64,000 nucleotides of DNA from Nostoc sp. PCC 7107 (GTDB taxonomy: Bacteria; Cyanobacteriota; Cyanobacteriia; Cyanobacteriales; Nostocaceae), in the NCBI RefSeq assembly GCF_000316625.1, contig NC_019676.1:731001-795000 (forward strand), given 5' to 3'. The notes below the pieces were generated by a model. It ran no database searches, was not told the origin of the DNA, and saw nothing but the letters and a program-made list of their open reading frames with translations. The position numbers and the translations under genes are program-made. How positions within the stretch are numbered: position 1 is the first letter of the stretch; the number at the start of each line of letters is the position of its first letter. This document shows positions 1-9,527 of this stretch, piece after piece.

Positions 1-77
1 AGTGGATATTTTGATTGCTCAGAAATTCCTTTGTCATTAATCATTGGAAGAATGACTAATGACAAATCATAAACGAC

Positions 78-896
78 TTACTGTTTTTTGTCTGCAAGTT
101 TTACATTTGTAGCTAGACCAAATAATTGTAAAAGTTGGATTGTCATCCAAGTTAAGTCAATTTCCCACCATTCCAAGCCGTGACGGGCGGAGTATTGAAA
201 AGCGTGGTGGTTATTGTGCCAGCCTTCACCAAAAACTAGTACGGCTACCCACCAGCAGTTAGTTGAGTTATCGCCTGATTCATAGCTGCGATAGCCAAAT
301 TTATGGGTAGCACTGTTTACCAACCAAGTGCAGTGGTAAACCCAGACAATACGAACAAAAATACCCCAAATCACAAACGGCCAGCCACCCAAAAATAACA
401 ATAGTAAACCTAGGGCAACTTGGATGAGAATGAAATATTTTTCTAAAAACTGATAAACTGGGTCTTCGGCAATATCTTTGGTAAAGCGAGGAACGTCAGC
501 ATGAGCCGGGCATTTGTGAATTAACCAACCCATGTGGCTCCACCAGAAGCCTTTATTAGAATCATGGGGATCTGGGTCAGTATCGGAATGCAAATGATGA
601 ATGCGGTGTGTTCCTACCCACTCGATAGGCCCTCCTTGGCAGGATAGTGTTCCGAAAAGCACCAATAGATATTCCAACCACTTAGGAGCTTGAAAACTGC
701 GGTGAGTAACCAGGCGGTGAAAACCCAGAGTAACGCCTAGACCACCAGTGATCCAGTAAAGTAAGAAACCCACACCAACTGCCGTCCAGCTAAAGTTGCT
801 AGGAACAAGGGCAAATAAAGCGCCGATGTGTAGACCAACGAAAAATAGGGTATTTACCCAATTGATTTGAGGTTTAGTTGAAGTAGCAATTGTCAT
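78..896 (-). CDS. desC: Acyl-lipid/acyl-CoA delta-9 desaturase (DesC type)
   Basis: Membrane fatty-acid desaturase that introduces the first cis double bond (delta-9) into acyl chains, using ferredoxin-supplied electrons in cyanobacteria. The 272-residue protein shows the three histidine boxes that bind the di-iron centre: HRLVTH at 60-65, HRIHH at 97-101 and HNNHH at 227-231. Hydrophobic segments near 15-55, 70-90 and 155-195 fit the four-helix desaturase topology. Length and box spacing match DesC rather than the longer DesA/DesB. It is divergent from the next gene, with an 85-bp spacer containing a HIP1-like site. Family assignment is firm; positional specificity is inferred from the family. 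Confidence 0.93.
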   Translation of the reverse strand: MTIATSTKPQINWVNTLFFVGLHIGALFALVPSNFSWTAVGVGFLLYWITGGLGVTLGFHRLVTHRSFQAPKWLEYLLVLFGTLSCQGGPIEWVGTHRIHHLHSDTDPDPHDSNKGFWWSHMGWLIHKCPAHADVPRFTKDIAEDPVYQFLEKYFILIQVALGLLLLFLGGWPFVIWGIFVRIVWVYHCTWLVNSATHKFGYRSYESGDNSTNCWWVAVLVFGEGWHNNHHAFQYSARHGLEWWEIDLTWMTIQLLQLFGLATNVKLADKKQ

Positions 897-981
897 GCAT
901 TAACCTGTATTGAAATTGTTTAGCCTAATCTGCGCGATCGCAAAATCCGCACATTTATAATTTTTTATTAATGAGGAAGTA

Positions 982-2211
982 ATGAACAGCTTGGAACAGC
1001 TGCGGCAAGCAGAACAGGCACTGATAGAGATTTTTTCTGGAATTGACGCTCAGGTCAAGCATAATCTCAAAAGAGTGCTGGATGCCTTTCGTAATCAGCG
1101 CGTAGGAGCGCACCACTTCGCTGGAGTAAGTGGCTATGGTCATGATGATTTAGGACGAGAAACTTTAGATAAAGTTTTTGCGGAAGTAATGGGCGCGGAA
1201 GCTGCGGCGGTGCGAGTGCAGTTTGTATCGGGAACTCACGCGATCGCTTGCGCCCTATATGGTGTACTTCGTCCTGGTGATGAAATGTTAGCAGTGGTCG
1301 GCTCTCCCTACGATACGCTCGAAGAAGTGATTGGTTTGCGGGGTCAAGGACAAGGCTCCCTTATTGAGTTTGGCATAAAATATCGCCAATTGGAGTTAAC
1401 TGCTGAAGGATCTATCGATTGGCCAGCTTTAAGCCATGCTGTAGATGAAAAAACACGTTTAGTGTTAATCCAGCGTTCCTGCGGCTATTCCTGGCGGCCT
1501 AGCTTATCAATTGCGGATATCGCCAAGATTGTCCATTTAGTCAAACAGCAAAATCCCGATACTGTTTGCTTTGTTGATAACTGCTACGGCGAATTTATCG
1601 AAACCAAAGAACCCACCCATGTTGGTGCTGATTTAATGGCGGGTTCTTTAATTAAAAATCCGGGTGGTACGATTGTCACCGCTGGTGGTTATGTAGCTGG
1701 CCGGGCTGATTTAGTAGAAGCCGCAGCCTGTCGCCTGACTGCACCCGGTATTGGGAGTTATGGCGGCGCAACCTTTGACCAAAATCGCCTGTTATTCCAA
1801 GGCTTATTTTTATCGCCGCAGATGGTGGGTGAGGCGATGAAAGGTACTTTCCTCACTGGTTATGTTTTTGACAAGCTTGGTTATCCGGTGAATCCTGCGC
1901 CCCTTGCACCCCGTGGGGATGTGATTCAGGCGATTAAACTCGGTTCTGCAAAAAAGTTAATTGCTTTCTGTAAAGCTATACAACAGAATTCTCCGGTGGG
2001 TTCCTATCTAGACCCTATACCTGATGCTATGCCGGGGTATGAGAGTCAGGTGGTGATGGCTGGGGGGACGTTTATTGAAGGGAGTACCTTGGAGTTTTCA
2101 GCGGATGGGCCTTTGCGTGAACCTTATATAGTTTATTGCCAAGGGGGGACTCATTGGACTCATATTGCGATCGCCTTAGAGGCGGCAATTGAAGCAGTTG
2201 GAAGTGCTTGA
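982..2211 (+). CDS. Methionine gamma-lyase family PLP protein (aluminium-resistance-like)
   Basis: Fold-type I PLP-dependent enzyme of the family annotated as methionine gamma-lyase-like or 'aluminium resistance protein'. The PLP-binding lysine is most likely K225 in GSLIKNPGG, with the cofactor-contacting aspartate D199 in FVDNCYGEF. The SGTHAIA segment near 84-90 would contact the phosphate. At 409 residues it has the usual family length. The ATG follows a clear GAGGAAG ribosome-binding site. It converges on bciB across a perfect hairpin. True substrate is not known for this family; carbon-sulphur lyase activity is inferred only. Confidence 0.88.
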   Translation: MNSLEQLRQAEQALIEIFSGIDAQVKHNLKRVLDAFRNQRVGAHHFAGVSGYGHDDLGRETLDKVFAEVMGAEAAAVRVQFVSGTHAIACALYGVLRPGDEMLAVVGSPYDTLEEVIGLRGQGQGSLIEFGIKYRQLELTAEGSIDWPALSHAVDEKTRLVLIQRSCGYSWRPSLSIADIAKIVHLVKQQNPDTVCFVDNCYGEFIETKEPTHVGADLMAGSLIKNPGGTIVTAGGYVAGRADLVEAAACRLTAPGIGSYGGATFDQNRLLFQGLFLSPQMVGEAMKGTFLTGYVFDKLGYPVNPAPLAPRGDVIQAIKLGSAKKLIAFCKAIQQNSPVGSYLDPIPDAMPGYESQVVMAGGTFIEGSTLEFSADGPLREPYIVYCQGGTHWTHIAIALEAAIEAVGSA

Positions 2212-2231
2212 AGTTACATGAGTTAGGATTT

Positions 2232-2267
2232 TCTCACGCAAAGGCAGCGCGTTGCCTTTGCGTGAGA
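2232..2267. terminator. 15-bp perfect hairpin between convergent genes
   Basis: TCTCACGCAAAGGCA at 2232-2246 is the exact reverse complement of 2253-2267, with a 6-nt loop. It sits between the stops of the lyase-like gene and bciB, so it can terminate both. The T-tract is weak on each side, so factor-independent strength is uncertain. Confidence 0.7.
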
Positions 2268-2269
2268 CT

Positions 2270-3463
2270 TTAATCCGGCAATTTATACTGCCCAACAATC
2301 CGTTTAGCAAACTCCGGTACGTGCGCCTCTAACTTCTCATGATGATTCCGCTTCACATACAAATAATTCCTTGTAAAGTGCGAATCAATAGAGAACCTCG
2401 CATACTCCAAACCTTTGGGGCCGATTTTATCAATCACCACGCCCATCATTTTTGCCACCCACATCGGTAAGGTTACGCCTTTGTCATAAGCCGGAATCCC
2501 CTGCTGTACGGCTTCTTGGCGGTTTCCTTGTGACATTACAGGTTGAGTGTCTATCTGGTCTTTTACCAAGTCCAGCATTTCTTTACCTGTATCATTTCTG
2601 ACTACAATCCATTGCCAGCCGAAGGGTGCGCCCATGTAGCCAACTACTAAATCGGCTAGGGAGTTGACGTAATCAAAGCAACTCATACAAGAGGGGGCGA
2701 AGACATCTTTGAGTTTGTTGGTTTTTAAGCCGAAGAATGGTACTTTCTCGATTGAGCCGTCTGAGTGCTTGAAGTGAATGCGGAAGTCTTGCATGAATTC
2801 GTAGTGTACTACAGTGTCAGGCGATCGGCTGGTGGTTTCTAAGAATTTTTGCAGTCCGGCGCGGGTGACGTTATCTACACAAGGTGTGCCTAAAACGTAT
2901 AACTTTTCTAAACCCAGTTGCTTTTCTACTGCTCTAAGTGCTTGAATTTGGCAACCAACACCAATTACTAGTAGTCGCTTCATCCCTGATTTTTCTACCT
3001 GTTCCAAGATGGAAAGGTTGGGCGAAAGTGTTGGTTTATTTACCCGCGCTGCCAGTATTTCTTCTGGAGTACGAGCAATCACAGGCATGGGTTGAAAGCG
3101 GTCTTCTTTCGTATTTTGGACACAGACAACGCCTTCAACTAAGCCCCGATTCAGCATTTCTATGGCAATGGTGCTGACTATCCCTGTCCATTGTGCGCCT
3201 TCGATGGGCTGCTGTTTCCGCGCTGCCATCATGTCTTGATGCACACCAAAGTATAGTTCTTCGGGGTTGTCGAGATTTCGAGAACGGCTGTGGGCTTGTG
3301 CTTCGAGGGTGTCTATCTGCTGGTTGATAAAAGCACAGGCTTCCTTGACATAGTGAATATAGTATGTGTCACATAGTCCGCACTCGCTACACAGTTCTTT
3401 GGCAGGGCGACGGCTAGTAGGTTTGAGGGCTTTGGCTTTTTTGTGAGGAGAAACTGAAGTCAT
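2270..3463 (-). CDS. bciB: Ferredoxin-dependent 8-vinyl reductase (BciB/Slr1923 type)
   Basis: Member of the coenzyme F420 hydrogenase/dehydrogenase beta-subunit family. The cyanobacterial branch reduces the C8 vinyl group of divinyl (proto)chlorophyllide in chlorophyll synthesis. N-terminal cysteines C25, C28 and C31 (CSECGLC) and the later GVGCQIQ, GTPCVDN and CMSCFDY segments supply Fe-S ligands; flavin is expected as second cofactor. Length of 397 residues fits Slr1923-like proteins. A related plant enzyme acts on 7-hydroxymethyl chlorophyll, which is the main alternative. A second chlorophyll-pathway gene, ycf54, lies at 55.4-55.7 kb but is not linked. Confidence 0.85.
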   Translation of the reverse strand: MTSVSPHKKAKALKPTSRRPAKELCSECGLCDTYYIHYVKEACAFINQQIDTLEAQAHSRSRNLDNPEELYFGVHQDMMAARKQQPIEGAQWTGIVSTIAIEMLNRGLVEGVVCVQNTKEDRFQPMPVIARTPEEILAARVNKPTLSPNLSILEQVEKSGMKRLLVIGVGCQIQALRAVEKQLGLEKLYVLGTPCVDNVTRAGLQKFLETTSRSPDTVVHYEFMQDFRIHFKHSDGSIEKVPFFGLKTNKLKDVFAPSCMSCFDYVNSLADLVVGYMGAPFGWQWIVVRNDTGKEMLDLVKDQIDTQPVMSQGNRQEAVQQGIPAYDKGVTLPMWVAKMMGVVIDKIGPKGLEYARFSIDSHFTRNYLYVKRNHHEKLEAHVPEFAKRIVGQYKLPD

Positions 3464-3620
3464 GTTAAGCGCAATTTGTTATCTCAAAACTTAAGATAGC
3501 GGAAGGCTGCACGTTAGACAAAATTTAAGAGCAAAAAATAAGATTTCATTGATAATTCTGAGGCTTTCAAAGCTGGCTTTGTTTAGTCTGTAAGTAATTA
3601 AAGCTACTTACAACATACTT

Positions 3621-4421
3621 ATGGATATCTACGGACAAAATGATTCCAGACAAAATGCTCTGAACAAGTTACGTGAAGGCACAATCCATGCCAGTGCAGC
3701 CCAGAAAATTGCTCAACGAGATTACGCACAAGCACAAGCACAAGCTGATAAATGGACAGCACGATATCAGCTTGCTCTCCAAGAAGGTCGTGAGGATTTA
3801 ATTCCTCAAGCAAAGTTTCAAAAAGAACGCTATCAAGCAATAGCTAGTAGGCTGAAAAATCTTGTAGAAGAACAACAGCCAAAAGTTGAAAATCTTAAAG
3901 TTAGCTTTAAATCTTGGGAAGAAAAGATTTCTGAAGCAGATAACAACGAAAAGCAAGTTTTACAGGTTGAAACTAATTCAGAAGTTGTTTCTAATTCGGA
4001 TAGGTTGATTTTTAGAACCTTTGAGGATGTTGATGAGGAGCTACAGAGGCTTAAAAAAGAATTATTACAACCCTCGAAACAGCTAAATAAAGCTACAGAT
4101 AAACAAGATGCTAAAACACTGTTGGCAGTGGCTATTGGAGAGGTACGGCAAACTCTAAACTTTGCTGTTACTCATCAAGAAGGGATTCAGAAAGATTATG
4201 AAAAAGCGAAAGAAGAAGTGACTTTCTGGAAAAATAAGGCTCAGATAGCACTAAAAAACAATGATGATAATCTAGCCGTTAAAGCTGTACTCAAGAACAA
4301 AGTTAACAACAAAATTGTGTTTACTTTAAAAACACAGCTTCAAAAGCAGGAAATAACAGTAAATTTACTTAAACAAAACCTTACAGTTTTAGAAAATATT
4401 TTGGAATTATTAGAGACATAA
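3621..4421 (+). CDS. PspA/Vipp1-like coiled-coil protein with duplicated core
   Basis: Highly charged, helical 266-residue protein with no signal peptide. Residues ~20-100 resemble the PspA/IM30 core (alternating Q/A/E/K heptads, then a QQPKVENLK segment). The linker DVDEELQRLKKEL near 132-145 resembles the PspA 'DxELxxLK' signature. Residues ~165-260 then repeat the same pattern (QKDYEKAKEEVTFWKNKAQ followed by a basic helix), so the protein looks like a tandem, partly diverged double PspA segment. It lies 65 bp upstream of a glycine-zipper/WD40/J-domain gene in the same direction, suggesting a two-gene unit acting on membranes. Function is inferred only. Confidence 0.7.
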   Translation: MDIYGQNDSRQNALNKLREGTIHASAAQKIAQRDYAQAQAQADKWTARYQLALQEGREDLIPQAKFQKERYQAIASRLKNLVEEQQPKVENLKVSFKSWEEKISEADNNEKQVLQVETNSEVVSNSDRLIFRTFEDVDEELQRLKKELLQPSKQLNKATDKQDAKTLLAVAIGEVRQTLNFAVTHQEGIQKDYEKAKEEVTFWKNKAQIALKNNDDNLAVKAVLKNKVNNKIVFTLKTQLQKQEITVNLLKQNLTVLENILELLET

Positions 4422-4486
4422 GTAAAACATAAAATATTTTTTTTACTAAAGATTAATCAAATAACTTCTAGTAGATACAAAAACCC

Positions 4487-6211
4487 ATGACACAAAACTC
4501 TAAAACAGGTGCAGTATTTATCGCTGGAGGAAGCCTAGCGGGCGCAGGTGTGTCTGCAACAGTTGGCGGAATGGGGTTAGCAGGCGGATTTGGTGCTGTC
4601 GGGATTGGAACTGCGCCTGTTGTTGGTGCTGGTGCTGTGGCTGGTGCAGCTGTTTATGGTGCTTTCAAGGCTGTAGCTGCGGGAGATGCTGCTGCTTTTG
4701 GTGCAATGGGAATTGGTGCTGTTGGTGGTGCTGGTTTTTCTGGCGTTGTTGGTGGTATGGGATTAGTTGCACCTAAAATCGGTTTGGCGTTTGGTATTGG
4801 GACTGTACCAATGGCTAGTGTGGGTGCAGTTATAGGACTGGCGGCTTATGGTTTTGCTAAGTTATTAGATGAATCTGAGGTGAAAGAAACTCCTGCACAG
4901 CTTTTTGCACGGATGGAAGAAAAAGTTTTGCAGATGGATTACTATAATGCCGCAGTCATAGAGTTAGGTTTATTTTTATCTGGTAATGATCTCAAGCAAA
5001 AATTTGCGGCTTTGGAGGTTGAGGAGGAGTTACAAAGGCTTAAGGCTGAATTTTCTACTGCAAAGACTGAACCCGAAACTGCAACTTTCAACCTTCAGCT
5101 TCCTGAAACTTGGAAATGTGTCAAAACTCTTCAGGGACATTTAGGAAGAGTCAATGCGATCGCTATCACTCCTGATGGTAATACTCTAGTTAGTGGCAGC
5201 GATGATAAACAAATAAATCTCTGGAATCTGAAAACAGGAAAATGGCTTTATACTTTCTCCGGTCAAGCAGAGGCGGTTCTATCTCTTGCTATCAGTCCTG
5301 ATGGAAAACAGATTGTTAGTGGCTGTGTTGACCGCAAAATTAGTACTTGGCAAATAGATAAACAAAAATTTTTGCGGACATTTTTTTATTTAAACTCTCC
5401 CTACAGTCATCATAGTTTTGTTAATTCAGTTATATATAGTTCTGATGGCAGATTTATTACTAGTGCTAGTTCTGATAAAACCATCAGAATTTGGGGAGGC
5501 TATACAGGAGATTTAAAACGTACGCTGAATGGACACATAGATGCAGTTTTCTCTGTTGCCATCAGTCCTGATAGTAAAATTCTAGCTAGTGGCAGTGCGG
5601 ATAAAACGATTAGAATTTGGGACTGCATCAACTGGAAACAACTAGAGATTTTTACGGAACATTCGGCAGCTGTAAATACTTTAGTTATCACCCCTGATGG
5701 TAAGACTTTAATTAGTGGTAGTACAGATACTACTATCAAACTCTGGAATCTCCATACAAGGAAATTAATTCAAACTTTGACTGGACATTCAGAAGCGATT
5801 TTATCTGTCGCTGTGAGTGCTGATGGAGAAATCTTAGCTAGTAGCACTCGCAAAACTATCAAAATCTGGCATATCCCAACTGGGAATTTATTACAAACTC
5901 TACCCGGTTGTAGTCCTGTCGCCTTTACGCCTGATAGTCAAATGTTGGTGAGTGGTGGTAACGGTGGTACTATCAAAATTTGGAGTCTGCAAGGTCTGAA
6001 TGATTGGACTTGCAATTCTTTATTGTCTCAGAAATGGTGGGAAGTTTTAGGTGTAGATGCTAATGCTCAACCTCAAGATGTCAAGTTTGCTTACCTGCAA
6101 TTAGCTAGACAATATCATCCTGACGTAAATAATTCTGCAACTGCTAAAGCATCGATGCAAGTCATCAATCAGGCTTATCAAAAATTTCAAACGCAACTGA
6201 AGTTTAAATGA
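4487..6211 (+). CDS. Glycine-zipper / WD40 / DnaJ-domain fusion protein
   Basis: 574-residue protein with three regions. Residues ~8-125 are Gly/Ala-rich and internally duplicated (two versions of a VGGMGL...GIGT...VGA unit), typical of glycine-zipper membrane hairpins. Residues ~130-205 are helical and include EVEEELQRLKAEF, resembling a linker in the PspA-like protein just upstream. Residues ~212-510 hold about seven WD40 units with S/A-P/S-DGK and IRIW/IKLW ends, predicting a propeller. Residues ~518-574 form a J domain with its HPD motif at 544-546, which should stimulate an Hsp70 ATPase. The domain combination is unusual; a membrane-linked chaperone adaptor is my inference. Confidence 0.82.
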   Translation: MTQNSKTGAVFIAGGSLAGAGVSATVGGMGLAGGFGAVGIGTAPVVGAGAVAGAAVYGAFKAVAAGDAAAFGAMGIGAVGGAGFSGVVGGMGLVAPKIGLAFGIGTVPMASVGAVIGLAAYGFAKLLDESEVKETPAQLFARMEEKVLQMDYYNAAVIELGLFLSGNDLKQKFAALEVEEELQRLKAEFSTAKTEPETATFNLQLPETWKCVKTLQGHLGRVNAIAITPDGNTLVSGSDDKQINLWNLKTGKWLYTFSGQAEAVLSLAISPDGKQIVSGCVDRKISTWQIDKQKFLRTFFYLNSPYSHHSFVNSVIYSSDGRFITSASSDKTIRIWGGYTGDLKRTLNGHIDAVFSVAISPDSKILASGSADKTIRIWDCINWKQLEIFTEHSAAVNTLVITPDGKTLISGSTDTTIKLWNLHTRKLIQTLTGHSEAILSVAVSADGEILASSTRKTIKIWHIPTGNLLQTLPGCSPVAFTPDSQMLVSGGNGGTIKIWSLQGLNDWTCNSLLSQKWWEVLGVDANAQPQDVKFAYLQLARQYHPDVNNSATAKASMQVINQAYQKFQTQLKFK

Positions 6212-6312
6212 AGTGCGATCGCCCTTATCCTTATAAAAAATTAATTATTATTTACAATACTTAAAATTGTGCTAAAAAAGTTACTGTAATCCTTAAAAAA
6301 ACTTGAGTATAT

Positions 6313-6777
6313 ATGATTAACGTTAGCGAAGCCCTAGAACCTCTTGCTGCTTGGTTTCGTTCTCTGGGAATACCTCAGCCGATTGTGGAATGGGGACATC
6401 CGGGAATGATGGGAATTGTTGTGGTTGTGATGGGTAGCTATGTCGGATGGACTGGTTGGCGATATAGGCTGGCGAAGGATAAGGATGAGTCATTTAAAAA
6501 CCGGATGAATCATCGTCTACTTGCACCTTGGATGTTTTTCTTTTTAGCGGCGGGTTATCCTGGTGGAGTTTTATCTTTGGTGATGCAGCGTCACGCAATT
6601 TTTGAAAGTCCTCATTTTTGGACTGGCTCTCTTGTACTCATATTGCTATTAATTAATAGTGTAATTTCGTTTACTGGCTTTGCTGGTGGTAAACCTGCTT
6701 TACGCACTACTCATGCTTATTTAGGCAGTGGAATCTTGGGACTTTTGGTTGTCCACGCTGTGTTAGGGCTGATTTAA
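6313..6777 (+). CDS. DUF4079 family membrane protein
   Basis: 154-residue integral membrane protein with about four hydrophobic segments (near 30-48, 72-90, 101-120 and 135-154). The conserved-looking residues HPGMMG near 28-33, NHRLLAPW, H101 (in SPHFWTG) and H146 could ligate haem, and the topology resembles cytochrome-b-like cyanobacterial proteins grouped as DUF4079. It is followed by a GC-rich hairpin. No function has been assigned to the family that I can name with confidence. Confidence 0.75.
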   Translation: MINVSEALEPLAAWFRSLGIPQPIVEWGHPGMMGIVVVVMGSYVGWTGWRYRLAKDKDESFKNRMNHRLLAPWMFFFLAAGYPGGVLSLVMQRHAIFESPHFWTGSLVLILLLINSVISFTGFAGGKPALRTTHAYLGSGILGLLVVHAVLGLI

Positions 6778-6838
6778 CTTGAGTATATTTTTGTGGTTTT
6801 GTTGTAATTTTTAACGAGTCATACTTAGCTTCAACAAG

Positions 6839-6860
6839 AAAGCCTGCATTTGCGGGCTTT
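6839..6860 (+). terminator. Hairpin after the DUF4079 gene
   Basis: AAAGCCTGC, loop ATTT-like centre, then GCGGGCTTT and GTTTGT. The stem has one G-T type mismatch and is followed by a short T-rich tail. It separates the DUF4079 gene from comEC. Confidence 0.55.
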
Positions 6861-6946
6861 GTTTGTAGGAATCTAAATAAACTATACTTCACCAACAAGC
6901 ATCAATTTTTCTTGAGTGCTGCCCAGTTGAGAGTTTGAATTGTCTT

Positions 6947-9292
6947 ATGCTTCAGACAAGTGGTGTGATTATTTGCCTTGGTTATATTTTCGGGTTGTTG
7001 TTTACGGCTGTTCCTTGGGGTGGGGTGTGGATTTTAATTGTGGCAATACTGGGAGCAGTTTTTTTGAGAAAACGCACCACAGCACCTCAGCCACAAGAAA
7101 GCAATGGAAACAAAGGTAAAGCTACAGCAAATATTTGGCAATCATTTCCCCATCCGCGAGTCTGGCTAATTGCTGGTTTGGTAGGATTACTGGCGACTTT
7201 TTATTTGCAATGGCGATCGCCACAACCAAGTGTAAAAGATATTAGTCAATTTGTGCCAGCAGATAGCGTGTCAAATCAAGAACAATTATTTATTGTTCGC
7301 GGTGAAGTAGAAAGTAGCCCTCGGTTAACTCGCAGTCAACGGGGACAATTTTGGTTAGCTGCAACGCAGTTAGATGAAATTAAAAATGGTAATGGCCCAG
7401 CCAGTGTACCCAAAGGAGTTACAGGTAAGTTATATGTGACTTTACCACTGCTGCAAGCGACTGGCTTACATCCTGGACAAGAAATTGCGGTTACGGGGAT
7501 TTTATATAAACCAAAAGCCGCTTCTAACCCTGGCGCTTTCGATTTTCAAAAGTATCTCAAACAGGAAGGATCATTTGCTGGTTTGCTAGGAAGGCAGATA
7601 AATATTGTCAATGACGATGATAAATGGGGATGGTGGCAAATTCGGGAGCGAATTTTGAAATCGCAAGTCCAAAGTTTAGGAATTCCCGTAGGGCCACTTG
7701 TAAGTGCAATGGTTTTGGGTAGTAAAGCTGTCGATTTACCCTACGATATTCGTGATTTATTTGTCAAAGCTGGAATGGCTCATGCTTTGGCTGCATCTGG
7801 GTTTCAAACTTCGTTAATTTTGGGTGTGATATTACAGTTAACCAAACGGACAAATAAAGCCACTCAATTTATTTGTGGTTTTTTAGGTTTAATTATTTTC
7901 CTCAGTTTGTCAGGATTTCAACCTGCGGTACTCCGAGCCGTAATTATGGGTAGTGCAGCTTTAGTTGGTTTGTTATTAGATAGAAAAGTAAAACAGTTTG
8001 GTTCGCTATTATTAGCCGCCACATTACTATTATTATTTAACCCGTTATGGATTTGGGATTTAGGATTTCAACTGAGTTTTTTAGCAACATTAGGATTAAT
8101 TGTTACTGTACCAGCGATAACTGAAAAACTGAATTGGCTACCACCTGCGATCGCTTCTTTAATTGCTGTACCTTTAGCAGCAACAATTTGGACTTTACCT
8201 ATCCAACTTTCGGTGTTTGGTGTAGTACCTGCTTACAGTTTGTTGCTGAATATGATGACTACACCCTTCATTTCAGTGATTAGTATTGGGGGAATTATGA
8301 GTGCGATCGCTGCATTAGCATCTTCTAGTTTGGGAAGTGCGATCGCTGGAGTCCTAAAATATCCTAGTGATTGGTTAATTCAGTTAGTCGAATTTTTTAG
8401 TAGCTTACCAGGAAACTCCTTAGTAGTAGGCAGTATTTCAACTTGGCAAATGTTAGCAGTGTATGTGTTAATTCTCTTAACTTGCTTAGTTAAATGGTGG
8501 CAGAAACGCTGGTGGTTTACTGGTTTAATCATATTTGGTTTAGTACTCGTCCCAGCTTGGCATTCAGCAAATACATTATTTCGGGTAACAGTCTTAGAAG
8601 CTGGTGCAGAACCAGTGGTAGTGATTCAAGATAAAGGCAATGTCACCTTAATCAACAGTGGCGATGAGGGTACAGGACGTTACACAATTGTCCCATTTTT
8701 GCAACAGCAAGGTGTGAATAAAATTGAATGGGCGATCGCCAGTGATTTTGATAACAATGATAATAATGCTTGGTTAGAAGTAATCCAAAGCCTGCCTATC
8801 AAAAACTTCTACAAATACTCTCTTAAACCAGAAACTAACCTTGCGAGTCAAGAAATTCAACAGAAAATTCAAAAGCATCAAGGTATCTACCAAACTGTGA
8901 TACCAGGACAACAAGTAGTAACAGGTTTAACAGTTGCCCAATTAATTAAAGAGCAATTACCTGTTTTGTATTTGCAAATTCAAAATCAAACTTGGTTATT
9001 AGTCGGTGATGTTGAACCTCAAGAAATCGAAAGATTAACTAAGGTGGGAAGTTTACCTCGTCCCCAAGTATTATGGTGTAGTCCAGAATCATTAAAAGAT
9101 TTGATCAAATTATTTCAACCAAAAGTAGCGATCGCCACATCTACTAACCTTGATCCTAAAATAATTTCTGAACTGAAAAAAAATCCAACACAAGTTTTTT
9201 TCACAGGGCATGATGGCGCTATTCAATGGACACCTAATGGTCAATTTGAATCATTTATTCAAGAAACTGAAAATAAATCCTCTGTCTTGTAA
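6947..9292 (+). CDS. comEC: ComEC/Rec2 family DNA-uptake channel
   Basis: Inner-membrane channel that passes single-stranded DNA during natural transformation. Two N-terminal membrane segments are followed by a soluble OB-like region (~110-230), a multi-helix competence domain (~235-520, including GMAHALAASGFQ and LSGFQPAVLRAVIMG), and a C-terminal metallo-beta-lactamase-like domain (~540-770). The nuclease-type HxHxDH motif of that last domain is not present: the equivalent stretch near 597-606 reads ASDFDNNDNN. I start at ATG 6947 (781 residues); an in-frame TTG at 6935 is the alternative. The family call is secure, but nuclease activity is doubtful. Confidence 0.87.
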   Translation: MLQTSGVIICLGYIFGLLFTAVPWGGVWILIVAILGAVFLRKRTTAPQPQESNGNKGKATANIWQSFPHPRVWLIAGLVGLLATFYLQWRSPQPSVKDISQFVPADSVSNQEQLFIVRGEVESSPRLTRSQRGQFWLAATQLDEIKNGNGPASVPKGVTGKLYVTLPLLQATGLHPGQEIAVTGILYKPKAASNPGAFDFQKYLKQEGSFAGLLGRQINIVNDDDKWGWWQIRERILKSQVQSLGIPVGPLVSAMVLGSKAVDLPYDIRDLFVKAGMAHALAASGFQTSLILGVILQLTKRTNKATQFICGFLGLIIFLSLSGFQPAVLRAVIMGSAALVGLLLDRKVKQFGSLLLAATLLLLFNPLWIWDLGFQLSFLATLGLIVTVPAITEKLNWLPPAIASLIAVPLAATIWTLPIQLSVFGVVPAYSLLLNMMTTPFISVISIGGIMSAIAALASSSLGSAIAGVLKYPSDWLIQLVEFFSSLPGNSLVVGSISTWQMLAVYVLILLTCLVKWWQKRWWFTGLIIFGLVLVPAWHSANTLFRVTVLEAGAEPVVVIQDKGNVTLINSGDEGTGRYTIVPFLQQQGVNKIEWAIASDFDNNDNNAWLEVIQSLPIKNFYKYSLKPETNLASQEIQQKIQKHQGIYQTVIPGQQVVTGLTVAQLIKEQLPVLYLQIQNQTWLLVGDVEPQEIERLTKVGSLPRPQVLWCSPESLKDLIKLFQPKVAIATSTNLDPKIISELKKNPTQVFFTGHDGAIQWTPNGQFESFIQETENKSSVL

Positions 9293-9527
9293 AATTAGCC
9301 CAGAAAATTTAGTATTTAGAAGCCTGAATTCACTATAAAGTCCGAAAATACCAGATTTTTCAAGATATTAAGTATGAGAATGTTTCAATTTTTACTAAAT
9401 AAATAAGATAAACATTTTTAGGGCATTATTCAGTATTTATGGTGAGGCTCAGACAATGCAACAAAGTTATAAGAAAATAGTAGCGATGCAAAATACATCT
9501 TAAACTAGTTAAAAAAATATAAAGAAT

